Of a DNA stretch of 64,000 nucleotides, positions 11,620 through 23,700 are shown in pieces. Made by a program: the position numbers and the translations under genes. Within the stretch, counting starts at the first letter, position 1; every line of letters starts with the position of its first letter. The stretch comes from Aphrophora alni (lineage: Eukaryota > Arthropoda > Insecta > Hemiptera > Aphrophoridae). Under the pieces are notes generated by a model that did no database searches, was not told where the DNA came from, and worked only from the letters and a program-made list of their open reading frames with translations. Where the stretch lies: the NCBI GenBank assembly GCA_963513935.1, contig OY740766.1, forward strand, positions 1,518,001 through 1,582,000, given 5' to 3'.

Positions 11620-12337
11620 ATTTCTTAAAACAAAATGAGAATTTAAAATTAAAAGTTAGACTTGTTTATCTTTGTTTATTTTTCTGTTAGCAATTTTGAC
11701 CTGTTATAAAATGATTCATATTATATTAATCCAAAACATTCAATTATTTACAAAATACACTACTTATAAAAACATCTTAGCAGAACTGGACTCCATTGAC
11801 AGATAGTATGAACTAATTTATTTTCCGATAGAAATTCAATTTTAGCCATTAGTAATGTTTTGCATTTTTTTCAAACTGGTCTATCAACCTCACCTGCTCG
11901 GATCACATAGTCTAACAAGTTTTTGAAAAAGAATTAATGATAAAACTCCTAAAATTTAATTCTTGTTAAATCAAGATTTCCAAAAGATGATAACATTAAT
12001 CTAATCCAAAACTTTGGCAGTGAATCGTAAATTAAACCTCATTGTGCAACTAGTAAAATTCTTTTTCAGTCTTTAAAAAAAAAATTATCAGATAACAAAC
12101 AAACATAACATGTCGAAAAAAGGTAATATATTAACTTTCATATCAAACTTGACCTTACATGAAATTAATTTAGAATATGCACGACAGAACATCAAGAAAA
12201 TTAAAAAAATTGTTATAACGATTGTAAAAAATTCTTTAAGAAACAAATAAATTAAATTGTGAAAAGTAGAACTAGCTCACCAAATAATAATTTGAAATTT
12301 CGCCTCATTACTTGAGGAAAATACATGTGATAATATA
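11620..12337. other. AT-rich stretch, nothing identified
   Basis: No gene, repeat boundary or RNA gene was recognised. Confidence 0.5.
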
Positions 12338-12341
12338 TTAA

Positions 12342-12716
12342 CCCTTTGGATCCCAGCTATTTTTTCAAAGTTTCTGCATAAAATCCCAGGCATTTTCAAT
12401 GTTCTATATGTATAAAATCCCAACATGATTATGGTGCTTATGTAAGGTTTTACAACATAATTTATATTTTTATTATTTACAAAGCAATTTTAATGATTTT
12501 TGTGTCTTTTTTTCTAAAAGTTTAAATAATAAACTAACAAACGCATACATTGAAAAAATAAAATTTTGAAAATGTGTACTTACATATATGTAATTAATTT
12601 ATTTTTTATTTTTCCACAATAAAAATGTAAAAAAAAATATATATAACAGCAAAACAAATATACACCACACAGTGTTATTGAACAACTATACCAAATTTTA
12701 TTAATTTCCATTCAAA

Positions 12717-12788
<72 letters not shown>

Positions 12789-13354
12789 ATGTTACAAGTC
12801 ATTTTATGAAATGACTTGTAACAATATATACATTGTTATTTTATCATTTTGTGAAATTATCTGTAGTTTGCAACATGACCTAATAGTATGGTATAATATG
12901 GTTTGTTATAATTTACTCACTCAATATGGTAAAAATCACTGTTACTTTACATAACATAACACCATTATATTGAAAAAAACATCACAACAGTAAAAATAGC
13001 CTTAACATTAGTTAAAAATTATTTTTGAAACTTAATACAGTCAGAAAAAGTGGTAAATTTAGCACTTGTAATGATGAGTACTACCTGCTTGGAAAATCAC
13101 AGCTGAAAAACGGCAAGTCACTGCCCCACCACCAAATTAGAGTTGTTTTAGAAACTATACAACAATCTTCGAGTACTATATAAGGTATTTTACGGATAAA
13201 TTGGGTCTTCCTGAATAATTCTATATAAATATTAAGTAGCTTTGGGAATAATTTGTTTAATAAAAAACATAATTTTGAAATTCCAGAAAACCGGACTTTG
13301 GGCTTTTATTGATACTGTCAACAACCGAAAAACCGGACATTGGGATCGAAAGGG
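12342..13354. mobile_element. Non-autonomous element with piggyBac-like ends
   Basis: The element is bounded by TTAA (12338-12341 and 13355-13358), the piggyBac target. Its ends are CCCTTTGGATCCCAGC on the left and, on the minus strand, CCCTTTCGATCCCAATG on the right. There is no coding frame inside. An AT microsatellite lies at about 12722-12788. Length is about 1.0 kb. Assignment to piggyBac rests on TTAA plus the CCC termini. Confidence 0.7.
12722..12788. repeat. (AT)n microsatellite
   Basis: An almost perfect AT dinucleotide run with one G interruption, inside the piggyBac-like element. Confidence 0.95.
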
Positions 13355-13358
13355 TTAA

Positions 13359-14779
13359 AATCATAACTTTGATAATACTTCTATTAAAAATAAGTGAATT
13401 TTGATTCTACTTACGAGTGATAGTTTATCCTTTATGAAATTTGTAAATATCTACATAAAAATAAAAATTGAACAAGATTTCTTAATTTGTGTTCAAGTTT
13501 TATTTTAATTTTAAAACACCTCACAAGTGAAGTTCAATATATATTTCTATATTTAAGTTTTGTTTTAAAATTGAGAATCACAGGTGTGTAACAAGTATTG
13601 TCAGACCCTTATTTTAAAACAAATTATTGAAAATCCTATCAATACTAGAAGGAGAAAAAACAACCATTTATATATACACTGAAGAAATGATTACAAGGAT
13701 CATTTAAAAAAATTAGACTACAATGCGAATGGCCATATAATTGTTCTGGTTAGTATTTCTATCTAAATTGAATGATGATTAATTTAGGAAGCAATTTTAT
13801 ATTATTACACAGAAACAATGCATTGAATTTTGACACAGTGCCAGCTAGTATGATTAAAAATTATGGGAAGATGTTTGGTTCATGTCAGTTCTATTTAAGA
13901 ATATACTAATGTAATTATCTAAACATTTCAATATGAAATTTTTTTTTTTAAATTGTGTACAAATAACGATTAACTTGCGCTTCACTTGATATGTATCAAA
14001 TACAGCATAATGTAAAAAAAAAATTGTAAATATAAAACATTGCTCCGAAACTCATTATTATTAAATATACCTCAACATAATTAAATTACCTACAGATTGC
14101 AAATAAATAATTTAGAATTCAAATTCTGAATTTATTCCAAATTACAGTACAACCCTGCTAATTCAAATGAATTGTTGCCGGGATCTGTTTGGATTATTAA
14201 ATATTAAAATTACCAAAATCAGTATATGAACATAGTAACACAACAAAGAACATTTCACTGGTATACTTGTCATGTTTATAAAGCTGTCTACATGTTATGA
14301 ACTACAGAATATTGCAGTTTACGAGAGGATATTATTAAGAAACAGTAAATTATAAGTTTTTCCACACAAGATTGTAGACCTACTTTACTGTAATATAGAT
14401 TATTTAGAGTAAATAGCTTTGTTAAATTTATAAATGTTCCCCCCCCCATTTATTATAAAAATTAACATAACTTTGTTTAGTTCATAAATACTCGTTTCAT
14501 TATGTCCTAATAATCTTTTAAAACTTGTTTAAGACCCATTATTCTAAAATAAGCTCAAATTTTCTGTATACATCACTGAGAATATGTGATCTAGCAAAAA
14601 TAGCAGCCCCCAACTATCCACTTGCAACCCACTACTTTCTTAATCATTTCAGTTGTGAAAAGGCTGCCAAAGACAAACATTGTACAATGTCAATTAGTTT
14701 TCTCTTTTATAATGTGGTACAAATCTTAAAGTAAAAAACAACAAATTAGTGTTTAAACGTCTGGACAAGCAAGAAAATA
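13359..14779. other. AT-rich stretch with one pogo-like end
   Basis: No gene found. At 14147 the sequence ACAGTACAACCCTGCTAATT, followed by 'GTTGCCGGGAT', looks like a pogo-type terminal repeat, but a partner was not found. Confidence 0.4.
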
Positions 14780-16260
14780 CAGTCGATCCTTGGTTTAACA
14801 GACTTTCAATATAATGGACTAGTTTTGTTTCAAAGCTGTCGTGGTACATTCTATAGAAAAACACCACATTGTCATGATAATAGCGTGCACAATAGTTTAC
14901 ACGGCTATTTCTGTCGCTTGTTTTATTACTGATTGAACTATCTTAGTATCTTCTAGTTTTAATTCTTATTGTAATTTTCACAAAAGTTATCTAAATAGTT
15001 TTAACCATTTTTGTTTCCCCATAAGTTAATTCCTAGGCCATAAGATGTCTTCAGATAAGTGTAGTGTAAGAAAACATAATGGATTCAATCAGCCAGAAAC
15101 TAGATTAAAAAAAAAAAAAAAAAAAAATGCCATACAAGGTCAACTATAACAAAACTAGGGTTCAGGACTAACATGGGATATCTAATGGGTGGACAAACTA
15201 ATAAGCCCAATCTCAAGATTTTAAGATGACCTTGTATTATGCCATGTGGTGAATTAACCGAATATAGAGGGAGGGTCATTGAAAAACCTCTCCTTTAGAT
15301 TCAGGGATTATTAGTAAATGTGTTATTTAAAGGTACAAAAATTACCATGAAATAAATCGTAATTGTTTACTTCTAGCGAGTATGGGCTTGGCAATCCCGA
15401 GGAAACCTAGCTGTATCTACACCTTCTCATGTATTCTTGGGTTTCATGTCTCGAGTCTGTTCAAGAAGAGGACTGTTTTACTCGTAAAGAATTTACTATT
15501 GACATAAATAGAAAAGATGGAATCTGACCCGTTGTTGGCTTGTATTAGGGACACTTAGCAGGAACAGAAAGAATGTGGAACCAGTAGAGATTTGTTAGAT
15601 TTCTAGTTATGTGAATTTATATTCGGTTCCAGAACAATAAAGTGTATATTCATATATTATGCTTAAAGTTGGTTATGTTAGGTTAGGAAACCTTCTGGGT
15701 GGCATTGTAAACTATCTCTGATATAAATCTAAGGATAATTTTTAAGTTTTCATTAAATTATAGAGTACGTAATATTTCAAATAATGAACAAAAACACATG
15801 AGAGTTTCAATACATCAAGACCTTGAAGATTTCGTTCTGAAATGGTTTATACAAAAGTAGGCTTCTTTACTGTACAACATGAAAAATGACCAATGACAGA
15901 AATATTAGTTTTCAAAGAGGAACTGGAACTGGTTTTGATATTTCTTGGAATCATGAAGGACCTTGGCTGTGTAGAATTCAAAGCGAGTGAAATGCTGCAC
16001 TGTCTTCTAATCAATTAAAAAGTAGTAGACAGATATGTATAAGTAAATGTAAATAAGACAACTGTAAGATAAATGAACTTATGCCATACTTTAATGCATT
16101 TCAATACAACGGACTTCACCATCCCCCTATTAGTTTGTTATGGTGAGGACGACTAACTGTAGATCAAAATTAACGTTTCAACTTAGTGCTGGAAAGAGCA
16201 CAATAAGTGATTAGAAGAAATATTGTGACAAAATGCAACAGTTTTCCACTAAATCAAATT
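14780..16260 (+). mobile_element. Decayed pogo/Tigger-type element
   Basis: A CAGTCGATCCTTGGTTTAAC end follows TA at 14778. A right end reads, on the minus strand, CAGTTAGTCGTCCTCACCAT and ends next to TA at 16160-16161. Broken coding remains on the + strand: an ATG at 15045 reading MSSDKCSVRKHNGFNQ; a CENP-B-like HTH patch near 15800-15960 (LEDFVLKWF, then in other frames 'NISFQ' and 'FDISWNHEGPWLC'); and AGKSTISD near 16190, a typical pogo HTH motif, just outside the right TA. The parts are out of order for one simple element, so this may be two overlapping relics. Confidence 0.5.
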
Positions 16261-17254
16261 GTAGAAACTAATTTAACACTTTTATAGGTTTTTCTCAGGC
16301 ATGGAAAAACGAGATTCTGTTAAGGGGGTCATCTTATTCTGTAAAAGATAATTCATTCAAACAAATTGATAAATGGTGAAGATTTGTTTGTTGCTAGTTG
16401 GATTCTTTTCCTGTATGTTTATAGGCTCATCCTCAAGAAAGAAAATTAAGTTATGACAAAGACATTTTTTTGACCTCCTAATGCAAAACCATAAATCAAG
16501 GGATGATACAGAACATAAATTGGCTTCGGACATTTATTAAAAACATACACATTGAACTCTCTCTACTTCAAAAATTAAAGTTACCATTAGAGACATCACC
16601 ACCTGCTGGGTATCCGAGTCATGGACAACAATACCCAAGCCTTATGGTACAATTAAAAGCCCACTTGATCAGATATATGAAATTAAGGAAGTTCAGTTTA
16701 TGAACCGAATTCCTGGTTGTGAGAAAAATAAAATAACTGAATGGACATCCGCCAAAGTCTACTATTACACACAGATAATGAAGAAATCATTTAAATGATC
16801 CAGAATGAATCTGAAGATGATTGCATGGAGAATGATAGTCACTTTTATTGCACTCGGATGCAGAAACGTCTTTTAATTGGAATTTTGCTACAAAAACGGG
16901 GATATCATGTTATGAAGTAAAGGTATAAAATTGCATATCATCATTTAACTATTTCCATATCACTAATGAGAAAAAAATTACTGATTTTGTAGAGATCCAG
17001 TGATTAGTTGAATTATGTAACAACAAAGTTGTTATAATTGATTTCTACGAAACCAAAGAACAACAAAATGTGTTTCTTAGAAATTTATATTTTTACAATT
17101 AGAAATATATATTTAGTGTGGATACTAAAAATTCCATTTTATATATTCTGGTTCAGATTAGCAGTGTTTTATAAATAAACATGATTTACTGTAAAACTTT
17201 TTTCATTAAGCACAAAATGTAACACATCATAATGGCACCTCTCTATGTATATTC
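16261..17254. other. Probable continuation of Tigger relic, then AT-rich DNA
   Basis: The stretch 16500-16830 is less AT-rich and has broken coding (for example a NEEII-MIQNESEDDCMEND reading near 16775 with a stop inside) that may be the C-terminal end of the same transposase. Nothing was recognised after that. Confidence 0.3.
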
Positions 17255-17905
17255 CAGGTGTCAAAAAGTCCCAGGACGGTTAAGTTACGTTTTAATTATT
17301 TTAAATATAAAGTTCAAATTTTAGGAATGATTATTGGTGTAAAAACATCATATTTTTCATAATAAGATAAATTCAATCCCACCCCAAAATCGTGGACAAG
17401 TCAAAATTTTTAAATGTAATGCCCTATCGAGTAATACTTCAATTAAAAATCTTATTTAATAGAAAATGACTCCACAAACTTAGTCTAAACAAAAATGGTG
17501 GTTAGTGAAATATTTTTTAAAAAATCCAATTTATTTACAAAGAAAATATTAAAGGAAAAAAAAAATAATATTAAAAACCTTACTGTAATTTTATTAAAGT
17601 TTGACCAAGAAAGTTGCATTACCTTAAAATTTTAATAAACTCAACATTAATGTTTTCAAAGCTAAAATTTGAAAGTATAATAAATTTGAACTTTGGACAG
17701 GTCACCATTTTTGTGTTGGAGTAAAATAGCAACAAATAAGATTTTAGATTGAGGTATTACTCGATGGGACTTTATTCAAAAATTTTGAGTTGGGATTGAA
17801 TTTACCTTATAACACCAAAACATTGTGTTTTTAGACCTAAACATTTATATAATTTGAGTTTTATATCTTTTAAAATTTAAAAGTGACTTAACTTTTTGAC
17901 ACCTG
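17255..17905. mobile_element. Long palindromic (foldback/MITE-like) element
   Basis: It begins CAGGTGTCAAAAAGTCCCAG and ends, on the minus strand, CAGGTGTCAAAAAGTTAAG. The similarity continues inwards for most of the length: left 'TATCGAGTAATACTTCAATT' and 'AAATCTTATTTAA' face right-arm minus-strand 'CATCGAGTAATACCTCAATC' and 'AAATCTTATTTGT'. Further in, left 'AACAAAAATGGTGG' faces right 'ACACAAAAATGGTGA'. The two arms are each about 250-300 bases with little spacer, and there is no coding. A target duplication was not clear. Confidence 0.75.
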
Positions 17906-20464
17906 ATATTAATAAAAGATATTAATAGTGATCACCTCAAAAAAATCAGCGCGAGAGTCTTTGGAAGAAGAAATTATATATAATTATATTAGCCAATAGA
18001 ATTGAAGTATACATGAATGAAAATCGATATCTTAATAATATAAGTTTAATATGTGTATTTATATACACACAAGTAAAAAAGTTTGTGTAATGATTTAGCA
18101 CCATTTTATTTCATTTATATTTTATTATTTTAGAGATCAAAATATTGGAAAACGAATGTAAACAAATTCTAATATTTACTTATAGATAAAGGGAAACATT
18201 GGAAAATAAGAATAGGAAAAGGTGATAAAATAATATTTCATTGTCTAACATATCCATGAAAATAGCTGGAACAATGTATTTTTAATTTTAGTAATATAAA
18301 TCATAAACTAACTGTAAATATCTCAGTTTAATTTAAACATAGAGTTAACAAAATCTTGGAACCACATAGGCTACTTCAGTTCATAGCACCTTAACAATTA
18401 TCAATATTTCAGAAGAAAATGAAAATAAATCAAGCTTACTTGTAATCACAGACAATTTAAATAAATATTTAAAATCTAAAATTTGTTATTCTAGTAAACA
18501 AGAGCAAAACGTATTTCCATTTTTAAATGAAATATTGCTTTTTCCAACTTGTGCTTCGCCCCCCCCCCCCCAATATTCGTAGTTGTATTACACTTTTGTT
18601 TAAATATAATTTCATATAAAAATACTAAGAAGTTTAAGGACTACACAATTAAAACAACTTGTAATTTATTGCTTACAAAAACTGTAAGAAAAGTACAATT
18701 TTTAGAAAAAAAATATCCAAATTTAAATGTTTAGTTCAAAATTAGTATATGAACAGTAAACATGAACAAAAATGTTTAAGAATTACTATCTACAAAAATG
18801 ATAATAATGAAAATTCAGTAGCCTAGTTATAGAAGTAAAATCAATTGGGTTATAAATATGTTTATCAACAGACAAAAAATATCAAATAGTAATTCGCCTA
18901 ATTTAGAAGATATTCTGAATTTGATTTCACACATGGAGCTTGCACATTTAAAATTTTATTATTGTTGTTTTAGTTAAACAATTAATTGCCAACTAAGTCA
19001 TCCAGTATTTTTAATGTCATTATTTTTAAACTTCTAATCATATGTACATTATTATTACATTAATTTGATTAATTATTAATTCTATTTTTAACAGTATTTA
19101 CAAGCAATTTTAAACAAAAACAGTACGATTAAATCACTCTAATATATCAAATTTAAAATTTAGTTCCATAATTGCCATAAATCCATCTGGTATATCGCTT
19201 CAAAACAATTGTTCATGACTTTATTATTGTAAAAAAGTATACACACACACAAATGATAATAAGATGTCAATAAATTTGTGATAGATGGGAGAAACAATAC
19301 ATCGTAGCCTATACAGAAACCAGCAAATAAATATAGCACAGTATTGTACGAAATGAAAATAAGAAAATTATTAGAGTCATTCTCTTGAAAATCCTGCAAT
19401 CTTATTCGTATAACACTGGCAAATTATCTTGAGTACCTTACTTAATCCTCTCATACTACAATTAGTGATTTTTTTAAAATAATTTTTAGTTCTTGATTTT
19501 ATAAAACAATTTAAATGTTTGCTACTCAATAATTTTATGTTTCATAAAGACAAAATAATACAAAATTTAAATAATTGTATAAAGTACACAATTTGAGTAA
19601 ATAAACCATACTATAATAAATACATTTTATGATTTACTTATATCAGTCTTCTTTACACCTATTGATAAAAGAATTAAGGATTAGGCCGACAAGAAAATAA
19701 AATAATTTTAATATGAAAATTCTTTCTAACAAAAAAAAAAAGAAAATGATTTACTAAAACTGATTATGTGTTTATAAAAACAGATTTACGATACTGTTTA
19801 ATAATAGATTATCACTATCTTTACTTCTTGTAGTATTAAAGATACTGTATATATTGAATATACTGTAGTTCCAATAAAATGATCAGGTCAACTAAATAAT
19901 TGTATAAATAAAGAGCTAGGTATGTTAAATAATGACAGGAGTTTGCAACAGACCATTAAATTCACTTAAGAAGTTCTATGACACTATACACTTCAAAACA
20001 AATACACCGTTCTTAAGATAGTTTAAATAATATTTTCATTTCCAGCCAGTTTCACAGTGACTTTTTTGTACTTGCTAAAACAATAGGGTTTATAAAAGGC
20101 TATTCAGTTTTGAGCATCGTATTAACATTTGTAAAAAGCGTAGGTTAAGTCTATCGAGAATCGCGAGGTTGCAGAACACTTCTGTCGCACAGAGTACTTT
20201 AACAATAAGTGCACTGGAATGAAATTTCCACAACAATGCAAAACTTATTTAAACATTCTCACAACAAAGCTTCTTCAACAAAATAAATATTTATAAAAAA
20301 AAAAGAAAAAGTCAACGGATTTAAATAAAAACAAAACAAAAAAAATTAACACAATAAAAATTAAAAAATCAATTATTTATATGGGAAAATAAAACACCCA
20401 TTATTATTTGAAATCCCAGCAGTTATTTCATAGAAGTCCACTGTTATAGTAAAATTGTGTTAGA
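17906..20464 (-). other. Downstream flank of rasputin, probably partly its 3' UTR
   Basis: No coding was found after the rasputin stop on the minus strand. The first few hundred bases contain several short AT tracts and a GC-richer patch near 20100-20200. I could not fix one polyadenylation site. A run of C lies at 18560-18571. Confidence 0.4.
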
Positions 20465-20728
20465 TTAGCGTGGCCCACGTTGATTAAAAGCAGGTCCAGT
20501 TGCTGCTCGCATTGCTCCTCTAACACCGTCTGCACCTCCTCGCATAAAACCACCACGGGACCCTCCACGATGTGACATTCCACCACCACGTATCATTGAT
20601 GTTGTTCTTGCTCCTCTTCCATCACCACCCGATCCAATGCGACCACCGTCGGTAGAATTTCGAGGCTTTGTCTTCTTCTCCTCTACATTCAACTTTATAT
20701 TGCCACTCTCGTCAGGATAATAGATGGG
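20465..20728 (-). CDS. rin: rasputin terminal exon: end of RRM and RGG tail
   Basis: It is 88 codons including TAA at 20467-20465, starting CCC ATC TAT TAT after a TTTTAG acceptor. It encodes PIYYPDESGNIKLNVEEKKT, the last beta strand of the RRM, then a tail with many RGG/RG repeats (RGGGMSHRGGSRGGFMRGG). The protein ends GPAFNQRGPR, similar in layout to vertebrate G3BP tails. Confidence 0.94.
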   Translation of the reverse strand, partial: PIYYPDESGNIKLNVEEKKTKPRNSTDGGRIGSGGDGRGARTTSMIRGGGMSHRGGSRGGFMRGGADGVRGAMRAATGPAFNQRGPR

Positions 20729-23700
20729 CTAAAATCATAAATATGTTTAAAAATTGGAACCACTATACAAGTTTTTGAAGTTAACCACCTGCAAAATATG
20801 TGGACAGTATTCAGATTAGTATAACTTTGGATTTTTATAGTTTCAATTTAAGTAATTAAGAAAATGTGTTCAAAAAATCTGTGAATGTATCAATAAAGTA
20901 GATTTTGTCAATGATTTTATTTCATAGTTTTAATATACAAGGTATAGAATAAGTTCTGTTCGCATACTACTTTTATCCACCTCAAGAACACCATACTGTC
21001 ACATGCGTAAGAGGTAGAAAGTCTTAAAGATTACTTATTTCTATCGTTACAAAACGTTAGAATTTCAGTAAACATAATTCGTTTAAACATTTAATGAAAT
21101 ATTGCTTCGAAGCTACTGGTTTATATTCTGAAATAACTTCCTAATTTCTATGTACAAACTACATCTAGACATATTATATAATTTTTATTTTCTTTACATT
21201 TTTACTTTATGCTCATAAAGACTCGATAAGACTAATTAAGATTCAGATAGCATAATACAGAAAAACACAACGCTATCAGCTGATAATGGGATAAGCATAA
21301 GTCAGTGCTAATTGAGCCAAACTCCTCTCTTCACATATATAAAATGATCATAAACACACCCTTAACCCACGACCTGGCGAACCACCCCCGCTAGAGCAGC
21401 GATACTCACTACGCGGCCCTCTGATAATGTATTGGAGAAAAATAACTTATGACCTATAAATATATGTAAAAGAGTTTTTCGACAACATTTAAATAATTTA
21501 ATGGAATATCAATGCTAATTTGTTTCAAACCAAGTCTTCATTACATCATATTGATGAAAAGATGTTTTAGTAAGTAGTCTCAGCACGAACGTGGTGCATT
21601 CTAACGTCATCGACGGTTGACAGTAGCACTGGCCGTGGCCGTCCAAACCGTGACACAGAAGCAAGGCCCCCCCCCCATCACTGCCTGTCGAGACAAGCAG
21701 ACCGACGTGACGCCCCACCACCGCCACTCATGTCATGTCAAGTGTCAGTTGTTTCGCTTCTGTGCAAACTATGTCCACGCCAATATTTTACGTCTGAGCT
21801 ATTGTGAGTTATTCTACTTTATATTAGTGCGAATTACGTGTGTGTTGTGCTAGCTAGCCTATTATTAACATACTCTAATTGTGCATTAGGTGTGTCATTG
21901 AATATATTACATTAAAACAAACAAAATGGCAGGAGTGGTTTCTAAAGGAAAAAAGCGAAAAATCGAAGAGGAAAACAAGGTTTTTCAAGACGATTGGGAA
22001 CATTCATTCCTGTTCGTTAGAGGCAAGAAAGAAGGATCAGCAATGTGTTTACTCTGTCGTGAAGTAATAATGGGTAATAAACGTTATAATTTACACAGGC
22101 ATTATACTTCATCGCATGGTAATTTTGAGTGTAAATATCCGTTAAAATCAAAAGTTAGGGATGAAAAGATACAAGGCGTAAAAAAGTCTGTTTCACTTGA
22201 ACAAAAAACTTTGTTTCATGCCGTCACTAAAAATGAACTTGTAACAAAAGCTTCATACCTAGTGACAGAAATTTTAGCTAGAAAAATGAAGCCATTTATA
22301 GATGCTGAATTAGTTAAAGATTGTATTGTAAGTGTTTGCAGTACGTTGTTTTCAAACTTGCCTAACAGTAATCAAATTATGAATGAAGTATCAAAGCTTC
22401 AACTGTCAGATTCAACTTGCGTAAGAAGATCTCAAGATATTTCCTCAAGTATGTTTTTACATGTTCTTGAGGAATTGCAAAACTGCACATGCTTTAGCCT
22501 TGCTTTGGACTCTTCTACAGACATAACATCTACTTCACAGCTAATTTTATTTGTCAGATATGTGTTGCCGGATGGTGAAACAAAGGAAACATTTTTAAGT
22601 ATAGTATGCATGACCGGTCAAACCAGGGGCATTGATTATTTGGAAACTGTTTTGAAATTTTTTACTGATCATAAAATTGACATTAACAAGCTTTTTTTCT
22701 GTTTGTACTGATGGTTGTCCATCAATGGTACGTGCACATTCTGGCTTTATTTTGTTGTTGAAAGCACACTTAAAAAGGATAACTTGCTCAGTTTTCATTG
22801 TATATTACATCAAGAAAGTCTTTCCGTAAAGTTTGGGGAAAACCTCAATAATATAATGAACAAGGTAGTAAAATTTGTTAATTACATAAGAGCACGTGAA
22901 TTGAACCATATGATGTTCCAAGAGTTTCTGAAAGAGCTAATTTCTCAGTATGGATATGTTTTGTACCACCCTGAAGTGAGATGGCTAACCAAAGGTAAGG
23001 TGTTGGAACGGTTTTTCATCTTAGACATGAAATAACTTTATTCTTAAGCGAGAGAAAGAAGGAATTTCCTGAATGTTATGATTTCAAGTGGTGGACGAGG
23101 GTGGCTATTCTTACTGATGTCAGTAGTATAATAAACGTTGTATTAACAAAACTTCAAGGGGATAACCATATTGTTACAAAAATGATGTCAATAGTTTTTC
23201 TTTTGATAAAAAACTGTCAATGTACATAGAAGAAATTAGTAACAATGATATAAGTAGTTTTCCCTCTGTTGAAACACTTTTCAAAGAAAACTCAGACGAA
23301 CAACAAGACTTGGAATCCCTTAAAGAGGTACTACAAAATTCGAAAAATGAAATGGATAAACGATTTCAAGATTTTAAGAAGTACAAGGAGTCATTTAGAC
23401 TTATTGAAAATCCATGGTCAATTACGACTGCAAATGTTTCAGAGCTAAGTCAGTTTGGTTTTGAAAGCAGGTTGCTAAAAGAGGAACTTATCGACTTACA
23501 ACAGGACACAGAGCTTAAATCTATATTTGAAGAAAAGGCAACCGTCAAGGAACATTATCAGTTTTGGAAATTATTAGAACCAAAGCAATTCCCAAATTTA
23601 TTAAAATGTTCACAACTGATCATGAGCATTTTTGGTTCAACATACACATGTGAGTCAACCTTTAGTAAAATGAAATTCATAAAAAATAAACACAGGTCCC

